A DNA stretch of 64,000 nt from Mesopusillimonas faecipullorum (GTDB lineage Bacteria; Pseudomonadota; Gammaproteobacteria; Burkholderiales; Burkholderiaceae_B), in contig NZ_JACDXW010000002.1 of assembly GCF_020539505.1 (NCBI RefSeq), forward strand, positions 558,001 to 622,000. Direction: 5' to 3'. Made by a program: the position numbers and the translations under genes. The notes beneath the pieces are model-generated. The model did not search any database, was not told where the DNA came from, and saw only the letters and a list, made by a program, of their open reading frames with translations. Shown in pieces: positions 46,707 to 56,236 of the stretch (the first letter of the stretch is position 1; the number at the start of each line of letters is the position of its first letter).

Positions 46707-47759
46707 TTAGACCGCCAAAGGTTCGGTGCAGAGTTCATCAAGCAAGGCGCGCCAAGCTGCCAGCTCTTTCTTGCCCTCTTTGCGCTCTCCGAAGAACTGG
46801 ACGATCTGATCCCCTGATTGATGGTAGAGCTCAAGCGAACGTACCCAACCGTCGGTAGTGGGTTTATTAACGACCCAACTGGAAGCGATGGCAGAGGTAT
46901 TCAAATGAAGGTTGAAGTTGTCATCCAAGATGTTGTACCAATCACCGGTTCTGCGCAGGTTTTGTATAGGCCCTGTGTGAATCTGCACCATGCCGGGATT
47001 GCTCACAAAGCACATAATGGACAAGCCGCTTTGCGCCGCCCGTGTCAGTACGTGTTCGACGGCCTCCGGCCCCACCTGCTGAGCCAGGTCGGTGCCCGCA
47101 CCGGCTAGCGCTTGCATGCGGCTGACACCCAGACGACCCAGCATGGGGTGGAACTCGTGCGTATCTTTCAGTTTCAGCCACGCTTCGCGTATTTGCTCTG
47201 GGGTAGATTGCGGCTCGGCCAAGGTGGCAGTTTGTGATGCTTGCTCGAATACAGGCATGGCTGCGTCGGCAGGCGCCGCAAAACGCGATACATAAACCTC
47301 ATAAGCCGGCATATCCGACTCCTGCGTGCAGTACACCTTGTGCACCGCCAAGCCGTTGCCGTCAAAAAATTGCAAGCTATGACGCCCGCCTTGTTCTACC
47401 GCATAAGCATGGCGCCAGCGCCCAACAAAGGCACGCAGGTCAATATCGGGGCCCAGCATCATGTGCACAGGGCCTTGCTGGACATGACCTTGATAATGCC
47501 CATGACGCTCGTGTACGCACCAATCGTTGCGCGTCAATGCCATGACGCGGCCCAGTTCGCTCAAGGCCGCAAACATCTCATGCAAGGAGCCTGTTAAAGG
47601 ACGAGAAGAAAGCCCTTCGTAGCCTGCGTGAACCAACTCACACTCGGAAACGCCCAGATGCATTGCCAACTCTCGGGTACGGCGCTGCGGGCCTGTTTGC
47701 TGCGCGGCATTTGCCTGCGCACTTAGCTGTTCAGCTGTCAACCTTGTAAATGATGTCAT
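46707..47759 (-). CDS. hmuS: Cytoplasmic heme-handling protein HmuS/HemS
   Basis: A 350-residue protein of the HemS/ChuS/BhuS family, which binds incoming heme in the cytoplasm and delivers or degrades it. It has two HemS repeats: an N-terminal one with VMALTRNDWCVHERHGHYQG and MMLGPDIDLRAFVGRW, and a C-terminal one with SIMCFVSNPGMVQIHTGPI and ILDDNFNLHLNTSAIASSW. It heads the hmuSTUV unit. Only 69 bases separate it from comM, and no strong Fur site was seen there. Confidence 0.94.
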   Translation of the reverse strand: MTSFTRLTAEQLSAQANAAQQTGPQRRTRELAMHLGVSECELVHAGYEGLSSRPLTGSLHEMFAALSELGRVMALTRNDWCVHERHGHYQGHVQQGPVHMMLGPDIDLRAFVGRWRHAYAVEQGGRHSLQFFDGNGLAVHKVYCTQESDMPAYEVYVSRFAAPADAAMPVFEQASQTATLAEPQSTPEQIREAWLKLKDTHEFHPMLGRLGVSRMQALAGAGTDLAQQVGPEAVEHVLTRAAQSGLSIMCFVSNPGMVQIHTGPIQNLRRTGDWYNILDDNFNLHLNTSAIASSWVVNKPTTDGWVRSLELYHQSGDQIVQFFGERKEGKKELAAWRALLDELCTEPLAV

Positions 47760-47828
47760 TTTTCATTCGCATATAGAAAAGACATCGCTATTATGCGGAA
47801 AATGACGGCTCAGGTGGGTTAATTTTGA

Positions 47829-49352
47829 TTAATGATGATCGCCAGGCCATGCTTGCCGATATTGCATGGCCTCTGCCACGTCTGAACGGATAATGTCATC
47901 GCGGCCTGACAAATCCGCCACGGTACGCGCCACACGCAATACCCTGTGCACTACCCTGGCTGACCAATGCCAGCGCTGCATTGCCGCCTGAAGCAACTCT
48001 TGTGCTTGCGTATTCAAGTGGCAGTGCTGCCGTATCGTGCCGGCATCCAGACGTGCATTCATGGTTTGTTGGCGCGCAGATTGCCGCTCACGACAAAGCA
48101 GTACCCGCTGACGCACGATTTGCGAGCCTTCGCCGGGCGCCTCTTCCATCCACTCCGCTTTCAGCGCAGGCAAGGTAATATGCAAATCCATACGGTCTAA
48201 CAAGGGCCCCGAGATTCTGCCGCGATAAGCCTGAATACGGTCGGGTGCACAGCGGCAGGGTTGCTGCCCATGTCCTAGCCAACCGCAGGGGCAAGGGTTC
48301 ATGGCCGCCACCAGTTGAAACGCCGCAGGAAAGCGATGCGTATGTTGGGCTCTCGCAATCGTGACCTCGCGGGTCTCCAAGGGCTCACGCAAGGCTTCAA
48401 GCACACGTGGCTGAAACTGGGGCAATTCATCCAAGAATAAGACACCGTGATGCGCCAAACTGATCTCACCTGGCCGCGGATAACTCCCTCCTCCGACCAG
48501 CGCTGGCAAAGAGCTTGAATGATGGGGGGCACGAAAAGGCGCTTGCGTGCTTAAACCGCTTGCCTCACCGCTTTTCAAGGCAGCGATGGCGGCATGCTCT
48601 AACGCCTCGCCGGCACTCAAGGGCGGCAACAAACCAGGTAAACGTTGGGCCAACATGCTTTTGCCCACCCCTGGAGGCCCACACATGAGCAAGCTGTGTC
48701 CACCTGCCGCAGCAATCTCCAGAACACGGCGCGCCATTTGCTGCCCTCGTACTTCAGATAAGCAAGGCACTTGCACGACCCGCTCGGCCATGGGCAAGGG
48801 TTCAGCTTGTGATAATGAATGCTGACCTGCCAGATGGGCGACCGCCTGAGCCAAGCTCGCAACAGCTCGTACGTCCAGGCCTGGCACCCAGGCGGCCTGC
48901 GCGGCTTCGTGCTCAGGCAAGACTAGCATGACCCCTGCTTGGGTTCGCGCCACCGACAGTGCAATAGCCAAAGGAGCAGCCACCGACGCGATAGCCCCGG
49001 TCAGGGATAGCTCACCCACAAAAACAAGTTGGTCTACCCTGGGCGGCTTACCCTGCGCGTCCTGAACCTGACCAGATGCAAGCAGCACGCCCAAGGCTAT
49101 CGCCAAATCAAAGCGTCCCGACTCTTTGGGCAAATCCGCTGGCGCAAGATTCACCGTCACCCGCCCGGCGGGAAATTCGAAACCACTGCTCACGATGGCG
49201 GCACGCACACGTTCCCGGCTTTCGCGCACCCCCGCATCAGGCAGGCCAACGATGTGAAATGCGGGCAAGCCCGCCCCTACATGAACCTCGACGCGCACAG
49301 GCGTGCCGCTGACACCTTGCAGGGCCTGGCTATTGACAATGGCAAGCGACAT
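47829..49352 (-). CDS. comM: ComM/YifB family Mg-chelatase-like AAA+ ATPase
   Basis: ComM is a hexameric helicase that promotes branch migration during natural transformation. The 507-residue protein has the N-terminal ChlI-like domain (HIVGLPDAGVRESRERVRAA), a Lon-protease-like fold segment, Walker A GPPGVGKS at 225-232, LFLDELPQF, and the zinc-like cluster NPCPCGW...CRCAPD near 370. The ATG at 49352 gives the standard N-terminus MSLAIVNSQAL. It is not linked to other competence genes here. Confidence 0.95.
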   Translation of the reverse strand: MSLAIVNSQALQGVSGTPVRVEVHVGAGLPAFHIVGLPDAGVRESRERVRAAIVSSGFEFPAGRVTVNLAPADLPKESGRFDLAIALGVLLASGQVQDAQGKPPRVDQLVFVGELSLTGAIASVAAPLAIALSVARTQAGVMLVLPEHEAAQAAWVPGLDVRAVASLAQAVAHLAGQHSLSQAEPLPMAERVVQVPCLSEVRGQQMARRVLEIAAAGGHSLLMCGPPGVGKSMLAQRLPGLLPPLSAGEALEHAAIAALKSGEASGLSTQAPFRAPHHSSSLPALVGGGSYPRPGEISLAHHGVLFLDELPQFQPRVLEALREPLETREVTIARAQHTHRFPAAFQLVAAMNPCPCGWLGHGQQPCRCAPDRIQAYRGRISGPLLDRMDLHITLPALKAEWMEEAPGEGSQIVRQRVLLCRERQSARQQTMNARLDAGTIRQHCHLNTQAQELLQAAMQRWHWSARVVHRVLRVARTVADLSGRDDIIRSDVAEAMQYRQAWPGDHH

Positions 49353-49551
49353 GGATGCAATCGGGAGGGTATTACCCACCATGAGACATTGAAGGAATGC
49401 CTCAGTATGACGATAGCCTCACATTTAGGCAGTGTAGAAGCGCAAAATTGACAGGCTCGGCTTATACCTAGCCTAGGCCAAGCGCGCCTCTACAAAGACT
49501 GGCGAAAAGTCGCTCGACAGCGCAAAGCCTCATGCGACACGAGATAAGTCG

Positions 49552-50031
49552 CTAAGAAAGCGCACCCTGCTGTAGTTCCTGACGTATCTCGTTCATGATT
49601 CGGCAGAACACCGGCGTGGGTAACGAGGTATTTGGAGAATCGGGGAATCCAGTCTCGTGGACCAACAGCAAGCCTTGGGTAGAAAGTAAAGCCTGACGTA
49701 AGCCCTCGGACTGCAAAATACGGGTGCGGATGGCCGCCTCTATTAGCTGATGATGCTGAGCCGAACCATAGGCTAGGCAATCCCCATTCCAATACACACC
49801 CTTTAAATCGGCCTCACCGCCCAAATTCTTGGCGTCCCAACCGCTTAATATGAATGCGCGTTCTCGGCGTGCGTCGGATTCGGGGAACTTGATACCCTGA
49901 ATAAAACCTTCGATGGACGCAAACAAACGTCCATCAAAGGTAAATGGCGACAGCACGAAGTTGGACAACGCCACTCCGCGCCAGTCGTCGGAAACAGCTG
50001 AAATATTCAGCTTATTTGGATTGGGCTGCAT
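49552..50031 (-). CDS. NADAR-domain-like protein (YbiA-related)
   Basis: A 159-residue soluble protein resembling the NADAR/YbiA fold, whose members act on ADP-ribose-type or riboflavin-pathway N-glycosides. The hallmarks are [12 protein letters not shown] at 19-30 and [12 protein letters not shown] at 38-49, including the glutamate (Glu41) that corresponds to the active-site residue of YbiA. Overall similarity is by eye and moderate. The ATG at 50031 lies inside the last 20 bases of ppa, so it is likely translated with that gene. Confidence 0.65.
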   Translation of the reverse strand: MQPNPNKLNISAVSDDWRGVALSNFVLSPFTFDGRLFASIEGFIQGIKFPESDARRERAFILSGWDAKNLGGEADLKGVYWNGDCLAYGSAQHHQLIEAAIRTRILQSEGLRQALLSTQGLLLVHETGFPDSPNTSLPTPVFCRIMNEIRQELQQGALS

Positions 50032-50548
50032 AACGCGCTGCGCTGGCAGTGATTTCTGCCTTGGCGGCTTCAGCACCTTCCCAACCTTTAACCTTGACCC
50101 ACTTGCCTTTCTCGAGATCTTTATAGTGCTCGAAGAAATGCTGGATGCGGTTCAACTCTTCGACAGGGAAATCTTCGGGTTTGTTGATGTCGCGATACAG
50201 GGGGTAGAGCTTGGTAACAGGCACGGCCAACAACTTGGCATCACCGCCTGCCTCATCGTCCATTTGCAGCACGCCAACAGCGCGGCAACGAACCACAGCA
50301 CCGACCTGAATGGGAAAAGGCGCCACGACCAACACATCGACGGGGTCGCCGTCGTCGGCAATGGTTTCGGGAATATAGCCGTAGTTGGCTGGATAGTGCA
50401 TGGCTGCCAGCATGAAACGGTCAACGAATACGGCGCCGCTTTCTTTATCAACTTCGTACTTGACCGGGTCGGAATTCATGGGAATTTCGACGATAACGTT
50501 GAAGTCCTCGGGCAGATTTGCACCGGCAGGCACACGATCTAAACTCAT
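50012..50548 (-). CDS. ppa: Inorganic pyrophosphatase
   Basis: Hydrolyses pyrophosphate from biosynthetic reactions. The 178-residue type I enzyme has [44 protein letters not shown] with the metal-binding aspartates, and [16 protein letters not shown]. It lies 33 bases after hemY in the same direction and overlaps the NADAR-like gene by 20 bases. Confidence 0.97.
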   Translation of the reverse strand: MSLDRVPAGANLPEDFNVIVEIPMNSDPVKYEVDKESGAVFVDRFMLAAMHYPANYGYIPETIADDGDPVDVLVVAPFPIQVGAVVRCRAVGVLQMDDEAGGDAKLLAVPVTKLYPLYRDINKPEDFPVEELNRIQHFFEHYKDLEKGKWVKVKGWEGAEAAKAEITASAARYAAQSK

Positions 50549-50581
50549 GCTTGATTAACCTTGGAAAGATGGAAGAAAAAC

Positions 50582-52117
50582 TCAGGCGGTACGCGAGATA
50601 TCGTCTTGTGAGGTTCCCGCAGCAGATGTGGCTGAATCGGAACGGTCGGACGTCTGGGACAAATCGATACCGGGAATCGGCGCGCTGTCGAAATATAGAT
50701 CATCGTCAGACGTATCGACAAGAGGTGAGCCGCTGGTCGGCTTCCGAGGTACATCCTCCTCGTAGGAAGACTCCTCGGGCAGGTATCCCACCGCACTGGC
50801 GGCTTCTGGCGCCGACCACGATTGAGCCGGGGCTGACATGCGTGGGGCATCGTCTGGTAAGGCATCGGGAGCCCCGGGGTCAGAGCGCATATCGGCGGCG
50901 GGCAAAACGGAATCCCAATGCAAGACAGGCAGCGTGCCGGCAGCCAGGGCTGCCAGACGCCAGTGCGACATAGCCTCGTGAGAGCGTCCTAGACGATCAT
51001 AAAGGGTTCCCAGCAAGGCGTGAATGCGCACATCATTGCGCAAGGCCATACTGCGTTGCAGATAGCGTTCTCCGGCCCCCCACAACTGCCCTTTCAGGCA
51101 AAGATTACCCAAGGCCGTGAGCAAATCGGCATTATTGGGAGATTGCTTGAGCCAGGTTTCGGCCTTGGCGACACGACGAGCAACGTCGTCAGGCGGGCAC
51201 TGGCTGTAAGCACTGAGTAGTTGTGGGTCCAGCTCTTGATTCAGTGCGGCTTCTAGTATTTTTGCAGCGTCTCGGGGCTGAGCCAAACGCTCGTGAAACG
51301 CAGCGGCGCCGAGCGCGATGGAAGGCCACAGACGCTCTTCTTTCTTGAGGTCGCCCCAAGTAGATTTAAACCCGGCTTCGTCCACCTGGGCCAGCCTTTC
51401 TGTCACAGCACGCTCGATATAGGGCCGAGCCTCTTGGGCAGAGAGCACACCCTTACGTTGCAATAGCCGCACGCACTCGTAAACCTGAGCTTGGTTACCC
51501 AGTTGCCAATGCGCTTGCAACAACAAGCGCAAAGCATTGAATGCCTTGGGGTTGGCGTCGTAAACAGGCTGCAACAAGGCCAAAGCTTCGTCGGCACGCT
51601 GCTGATCAAGCAACAGCTCGGCACGCACCACTGCAACGGCCTCTTGCAGTTTGGGCTGAGGAGCCGCAGCCACCCGTGCTTGCTCCAGTGTTTCGTCGCG
51701 TTGAGCATGGCGGCCATTATCGTGCTGGGACCTGGCCAACGCCAACGCCGCCAACACTTTGGTGTCGGAAGATCGGGTACGAGCCAGCAAACGCGCAAGC
51801 TTCTGTTCTGCTTCTTGATCGCGCCCCTCCAAAACACCTATCCAACCTTGCTCTAGCGAGCTGCGATCTTTGCGCTGCGCCCTTTGGCCGCGCCAAGAGC
51901 GAAAGCGAGTGGGGCTGCTGGAGAGCCAGCTTATCCATTGCAACAGCACATGCAAGACAATGAACAGCGCAATAAGCAATAAAACCGCTAGGGTCAGCGA
52001 TAGCTCGATGCGCCATGGCTGAGCAATGATGAGGACATTGCCGCTGTGCTCTCTGAGCACAACCGCCAGCAGCACCGCCAAAATCAGTAAAAAGATGATA
52101 CGAATCCAGGAGCTCAT
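50582..52117 (-). CDS. hemY: HemY-type TPR membrane protein of heme biosynthesis operon
   Basis: A 511-residue inner membrane protein with two N-terminal transmembrane helices (about 5-25 and 40-65, HemY_N region) followed by TPR-like helical repeats to about 400 and an acidic, low-complexity C-terminus. In proteobacteria this protein is encoded with hemX after hemCD and is thought to support porphyrin synthesis; it is unrelated to the Bacillus oxidase of the same name. It overlaps hemX by 4 bases. Confidence 0.92.
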   Translation of the reverse strand: MSSWIRIIFLLILAVLLAVVLREHSGNVLIIAQPWRIELSLTLAVLLLIALFIVLHVLLQWISWLSSSPTRFRSWRGQRAQRKDRSSLEQGWIGVLEGRDQEAEQKLARLLARTRSSDTKVLAALALARSQHDNGRHAQRDETLEQARVAAAPQPKLQEAVAVVRAELLLDQQRADEALALLQPVYDANPKAFNALRLLLQAHWQLGNQAQVYECVRLLQRKGVLSAQEARPYIERAVTERLAQVDEAGFKSTWGDLKKEERLWPSIALGAAAFHERLAQPRDAAKILEAALNQELDPQLLSAYSQCPPDDVARRVAKAETWLKQSPNNADLLTALGNLCLKGQLWGAGERYLQRSMALRNDVRIHALLGTLYDRLGRSHEAMSHWRLAALAAGTLPVLHWDSVLPAADMRSDPGAPDALPDDAPRMSAPAQSWSAPEAASAVGYLPEESSYEEDVPRKPTSGSPLVDTSDDDLYFDSAPIPGIDLSQTSDRSDSATSAAGTSQDDISRTA

Positions 52118-53457
52118 GAAGCCACCTGCTGTGCGTTCGTCGACTCGGATGCAGCTGGAGCCTGATCTGCTGTCGAAGGCTCTACCGGTGCCGTGCTTGG
52201 CTCGGTTTCAGAGGGTACAGGCGATGCCGGTGCTTGGGGCTGTGCGGGAGAGCCGCCATTCGAGGAGTCTGGCTGGGCTTCGCTGGCCCGGGCAAGCCGC
52301 AAGGCTTGCACCGCTTGGCGGCTGTTCAGGCTTTCGGGCAGTGCAACGGCAACATCAGCATCGGTCAACTGCGTGGCCAATGCCAAAGCGCGTTTGCCGT
52401 CTACAGTCTGCAAATCGAAGCGAGCCTCAACCAGACCTTGAACTGCCTGAAGTTCGGAATGCCAGATATCGTTCTGCCGCATCATCAAGGCCAATCTAGC
52501 GGTCATCAGGCGCAGACGCAGGTTGTCGCGAAGTTGGCCGGCTTGCTCGGCTGAAATCAACAAAGCGTTGCTGTCATCGATGCGCCGCACACTGACAAGC
52601 TGGCGCAAATCGTGGCTGACCAGCTGCCAGCCTTGCCCCAGCGCATTTTGAGTAGAAACCCAGGTTTTCTCCCACCAGCCGGCATCGGGCGCCGCCTGAG
52701 CCGGTACGAAATTTTGGCGTTGAGCCTGTTCAGTTGGTGTCTGGACAACACCCAGATCTCGTACCAGCAAAGGCGCAGAGGCCACCAGTTGACTCAGTTC
52801 GCTTAAACGGCTTTGCAACCTGGTCGTATCTGTAGTGGGCACCGCACGCAGACGTTCGAGGTCACCGTTGACTGCCTGCTGCAATGGCGCCAGCGCTGGC
52901 AAAGCGGCACGTGCCAGCCGGGCCTGGGCGGTTTCGAGGCCAATAATGGCATTGGCGACGTTGCCCCCTAAAGTCAGTTGCTGTTGAGCAATTTCAAGTA
53001 ATTGATCGATATCGTTAAGCAAAGCCAATTCGCCGCCATTGGCAGTCAACATCTGCAAAGCTTGCTCAAGCCCGTCAAGCTGTTCGCGTGAGGCTTCGAG
53101 CTGGGATTCCATATGCTGCAAGCGCGCCTGATCCATGTCAGACTGAGCTCGCAGCGCCTGCACTTGGCTGGCGGCCTTGCGAACTTCGAGGACGCTGGAT
53201 GTAAGTTCTGCATTCATCTGCTCTTGCTGAGCCTGTTGATGCTGGTACAAGTACCAAGCAGCGGCCCCCAAAGCCACCGCCAGAATCAGCACCAAAACAA
53301 ACGCAATACCCAGCAAGCTGGAACCACGCCCAGGCCCCCTGCCGGAGCTTGCAGCTTTTTTTTCTGCCTGGCCATTGGCCTTGGCGCCGGATGCGGCGGA
53401 CGAAGAGGTCTCGAGTGTGGAATCAGTCATGACGGAATTGTAATCGTTCGCGCCCAT
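52114..53457 (-). CDS. hemX: HemX-like membrane protein
   Basis: A 447-residue protein with a polar N-terminus, one transmembrane helix at about 47-70, and a long helical periplasmic part with coiled-coil character (about 75-150), ending in a Pro/Ala/Ser-rich tail. Relatives are often labelled uroporphyrin-III methyltransferase but lack the catalytic fold. The ATG directly follows the hemD stop (TGAATG); an ATG nine codons later is possible. Confidence 0.9.
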   Translation of the reverse strand: MGANDYNSVMTDSTLETSSSAASGAKANGQAEKKAASSGRGPGRGSSLLGIAFVLVLILAVALGAAAWYLYQHQQAQQEQMNAELTSSVLEVRKAASQVQALRAQSDMDQARLQHMESQLEASREQLDGLEQALQMLTANGGELALLNDIDQLLEIAQQQLTLGGNVANAIIGLETAQARLARAALPALAPLQQAVNGDLERLRAVPTTDTTRLQSRLSELSQLVASAPLLVRDLGVVQTPTEQAQRQNFVPAQAAPDAGWWEKTWVSTQNALGQGWQLVSHDLRQLVSVRRIDDSNALLISAEQAGQLRDNLRLRLMTARLALMMRQNDIWHSELQAVQGLVEARFDLQTVDGKRALALATQLTDADVAVALPESLNSRQAVQALRLARASEAQPDSSNGGSPAQPQAPASPVPSETEPSTAPVEPSTADQAPAASESTNAQQVAS

Positions 53458-54264
53458 TCAGTGCTTCAGCGACTGTAGCACAGCGGCCAGAATAGCCGCG
53501 TCGTCGGGCATACAGAGTTCAACGTTGAGTTCACCGCAGCCGGCACGCTGCGCCTGCCATTGTAAACGGCTTGCTACTCTTTCGTGGATGGCGACAAACC
53601 CGGCCCGGGCGTAAAGTTTAGTCAAGCCATGCGTTTGCAGGTTAGAGGCAAAAGCATCCACCCCCTGCGAGCTGGTAAGAAGCGCGGAAATTGCATGCCC
53701 CCGCTCAAGCGCCTCAGCCAGCGGCGCCAACTGAGGGGCAGTCCAATGCGCGCTCACCCTTTCATAGACAGCGTAACGGTCAACCTGGCTCCCCTCAGCC
53801 TCCAGGCGTTGGCGCAACCAGTTGCGCCCTTCCTGTGCACCCACGATAAGCACCCGCGGCGAAATGCCCGCATGTTCCTGCAATACCTGCCACAAGGATT
53901 CCGAATCCTGCGGAACATCAGGCTCGGGGTGCAGAATCTGCGCCTTTGGAATCCAACCGGCCTCGAACAGCGGCAAAGCACTGGCAGCCCCCACGGTCGC
54001 CGCACGCGTCTGCGGCGGCCACTGACGCTCTGCCTCCGCCTGCTGCCAAGCCTGCAAATAGCATTTGACGGCAAAGCCACTGACAAAGATAACCAGATCA
54101 TAGGCGTCAGGCGCGACCCAGGGCTGCATGGCCTGCGGCCTTAAGCTCACGGTCAATGCAGGCAGGCTCAGCGTCGCCACGCTCTGCTCTTGCAGGGCAG
54201 ATGCCAGCGCCTCATTGCGGCCAGCAGGACGGGTCAGGACGGCCAGGGCTGATCGCACCGGCAT
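53458..54264 (-). CDS. hemD: Uroporphyrinogen-III synthase
   Basis: Closes hydroxymethylbilane to uroporphyrinogen III. The 268-residue protein has the family's loosely conserved two-domain layout, with VLTRPAGRNEALASAL near the start, FVSGFAVKCYLQ near 80, VLIVGAQEGRNWL near 140 and LLTSSQGVDAF near 200. HemD sequences diverge strongly, so the call leans on its place between hemC and hemX. It starts 8 bases after hemC. Confidence 0.92.
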   Translation of the reverse strand: MPVRSALAVLTRPAGRNEALASALQEQSVATLSLPALTVSLRPQAMQPWVAPDAYDLVIFVSGFAVKCYLQAWQQAEAERQWPPQTRAATVGAASALPLFEAGWIPKAQILHPEPDVPQDSESLWQVLQEHAGISPRVLIVGAQEGRNWLRQRLEAEGSQVDRYAVYERVSAHWTAPQLAPLAEALERGHAISALLTSSQGVDAFASNLQTHGLTKLYARAGFVAIHERVASRLQWQAQRAGCGELNVELCMPDDAAILAAVLQSLKH

Positions 54265-54272
54265 AGCGCCAC

Positions 54273-55220
54273 CTAAACTTGATCTGGGTCAGGCGCCGAC
54301 AAAGCGTCGACGATGGCTTGGGCGCCTTGCGCCTGCAACTGGCGGGCGACATCTGTGCCTATGCTTTTTGCGGCATCGATGGGGCCAGACTGCTGAGCAC
54401 GCAAGATCAGGCGGCCATCGGGACGCCCTACCAAGGCCTGGACGTGCAAGAGGTTGTCATCAGCCTGAGCATAAGCAGCCAAGGGCACCTGGCAAGATCC
54501 GCCCAGCACTCGGGAAACGGCCCGTTCGGCCAGCGCACAAGCCGTGGTACGCGCACAAGCCAATGGCGCCAACCAAGCTCGCAAATCGGCGCGCTCGTCC
54601 ATGATTTCTATGCCCAAAGCCCCTTGACCCGCAGACGGCAGACTCTCGTCGGTAGAGAGATAGCTGCGTATGCGGTCGGCCAAGCCTAAACGCTCCAGGC
54701 CGGCTGCGGCCAATACAATACCTGCATATTGGCCTGCATCGAGTTTGGACAAGCGTGTGTCTAGGTTGCCACGCAAGGGCTGCACGTGAAGCTGAGGATA
54801 AGCAGCACGTATCTGAGACTCACGCCGCAAGCTGGAAGTACCGACCACGGCCCCTTCGGGTAATTCGGCCAAGCTGCCAAATTGATTGGAAACGAAGGCG
54901 TCTCGCGGGTCGGCCCTTTCCATGATGATGGGTAGCGCGAAAGGCGGCCCCAACTCGACGGGCACATCTTTGAGCGAATGCACAGCCATGTCGGCCCTGC
55001 CATCCAGAAGTGCGGCTTCAAGCTCTTTAACGAACAAGCCTTTTCCGCCCACTTTGGACAAGGTGCGATCCAGTATTTGATCGCCCTTAGTGGTGAGCTC
55101 TAGCAGTTCGACTTGGCAGTCGGGATAAAGCGCCAGCAACTGCGCTTTGACGTGATGGGCTTGCCACAAAGCCAAACGGCTGGCGCGAGTGGCGATGACC
55201 AGTCGGGAAGGTTGAGACAT
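54273..55220 (-). CDS. hemC: Porphobilinogen deaminase (hydroxymethylbilane synthase)
   Basis: Polymerises four porphobilinogens to hydroxymethylbilane. The 315-residue protein has [15 protein letters not shown] at the start, the active-site Asp region [10 protein letters not shown], the arginine-rich [12 protein letters not shown], and the cofactor-binding Cys243 in [12 protein letters not shown]. It opens the hemC-hemD-hemX-hemY unit, 42 bases downstream of the small membrane-protein gene. Confidence 0.97.
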   Translation of the reverse strand: MSQPSRLVIATRASRLALWQAHHVKAQLLALYPDCQVELLELTTKGDQILDRTLSKVGGKGLFVKELEAALLDGRADMAVHSLKDVPVELGPPFALPIIMERADPRDAFVSNQFGSLAELPEGAVVGTSSLRRESQIRAAYPQLHVQPLRGNLDTRLSKLDAGQYAGIVLAAAGLERLGLADRIRSYLSTDESLPSAGQGALGIEIMDERADLRAWLAPLACARTTACALAERAVSRVLGGSCQVPLAAYAQADDNLLHVQALVGRPDGRLILRAQQSGPIDAAKSIGTDVARQLQAQGAQAIVDALSAPDPDQV

Positions 55221-55262
55221 GAAAAAATGGGATGAAACGGTGAGCGGCTGACCTTTTAGTGG

Positions 55263-55394
55263 TCAGTTGATGAACTGCTGCAAGACGACATACGCCAAAA
55301 TGCCTATGAGGCCTACTATGGCCAGCCCTTTGAGCAGAGTCATGTTGGATTTTTCGGCGTCTTTGGCGTCGGAAGCAGGCTTGAACAGGCCCAT
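55263..55394 (-). CDS. 43-residue single-span membrane miniprotein
   Basis: A short open frame encodes 43 residues: MGLFKPASDAKDAEKSN, then one hydrophobic helix (about 18-38, LLKGLAIVGLIGILAYVV) and a short LQQFIN tail. AAGGA lies 11 bases before the ATG. It begins 5 bases after the TerC gene and ends 42 bases before hemC, in the same direction, so it is almost surely on the same transcript as TerC. I do not recognise it; being short, it is easily missed in annotation. Confidence 0.7.
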   Translation of the reverse strand: MGLFKPASDAKDAEKSNMTLLKGLAIVGLIGILAYVVLQQFIN

Positions 55395-55399
55395 ATTGA

Positions 55400-56101
55400 T
55401 TAGTGTCCTTGTTGTGCCGGCCTGCGAGAGGCCAGCCATTTACCCACGGCCACAACGGCAACAGCGCCGATGACCTCTGCCGCATATTTGACCACTTTTG
55501 TCGGCTCGCCGAATTGATCCAGGACAAGCGCATCGGTTACCAGCATACCGCCGGCTATCCAGCCCAGCAAGGCGGCGCCGAACGTAATAACGACCGGAAA
55601 ACGATCTATAAGTTTAAGCACCAGTGTGCTGCCCCAAATGATAATGGGCACACTTAGCAACAAACCAAAAATCACATAGCCCAACTGATGATGCTCGGCT
55701 GCGTTTTGCGCAGCGCCGGCAATGGCAATGACGTTATCCAGACTCATCACAAAGTCGGCAATCAGAATGGTTTTGACCGCTGCCCAAACCGAGCTACCAG
55801 CGCTGACGTCGTGATGTCCTTCGTCTGGCAATAGCAGCTTGATGCCTATCCATAACAGCAATAGGGCACCCACCACCTTGAGCATGGGTATGCCCAGCAA
55901 TTGCAAGGCAAAGAAAATCAGAACCACGCGCATCAGAATGGCGCCGACCGTGCCCCACAAGATACCTCGAACACGCTGATGTGGGGTGAGCTTGCGGCAA
56001 GCCAAGGCTATGACCACAGCATTGTCTCCCCCCAACAGGATGTCAATCATGACGATCTGGAACAAGGCGCCCCAGTGCAACGTTGCAAAAAAATCGAGCA
56101 T
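55400..56101 (-). CDS. TerC-family integral membrane protein
   Basis: A 233-residue polytopic protein with seven or so helices and the paired acidic motifs of the TerC family: LLGGDNAVVIALA near 21-33 and FVMSLDNVIAIAG near 115-127. Family members are implicated in manganese export and metal supply to exoenzymes. The ATG at 56101 (MLDFFATLHW) is the standard start. It lies between sucD and the miniprotein gene, and hemC follows. Confidence 0.92.
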   Translation of the reverse strand: MLDFFATLHWGALFQIVMIDILLGGDNAVVIALACRKLTPHQRVRGILWGTVGAILMRVVLIFFALQLLGIPMLKVVGALLLLWIGIKLLLPDEGHHDVSAGSSVWAAVKTILIADFVMSLDNVIAIAGAAQNAAEHHQLGYVIFGLLLSVPIIIWGSTLVLKLIDRFPVVITFGAALLGWIAGGMLVTDALVLDQFGEPTKVVKYAAEVIGAVAVVAVGKWLASRRPAQQGH

Positions 56102-56166
56102 GGTAAAGATTCCTAAGGGGCTTTCGAAGCCGCGGGAGTTTCGTACAACGCACAAAACCGTGGTCT

Positions 56167-56213
56167 AAAAAACTCAAGCGGGCCGGCATTGCCATGTGGC
56201 AGTGCCGGCCCGC
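56167..56213 (-). terminator. Rho-independent terminator after sucD
   Basis: GCGGGCCGGCA (56178-56188) pairs perfectly with TGCCGGCCCGC (56203-56213) around a 14-base loop that itself holds TGCCA/TGGCA. In the sucD direction a T-rich stretch ending in TTTTTT follows. It lies 23 bases past the sucD stop. Confidence 0.9.
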
Positions 56214-56236
56214 CCGGGCGGCAAGCGTATTAACGC

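Noticed and set aside
47757-47828. Possible Fur box before hmuS
   Set aside because: Only scattered ATTAT/AATGA words are present; no 7-1-7 pattern comparable with the one at 43956.
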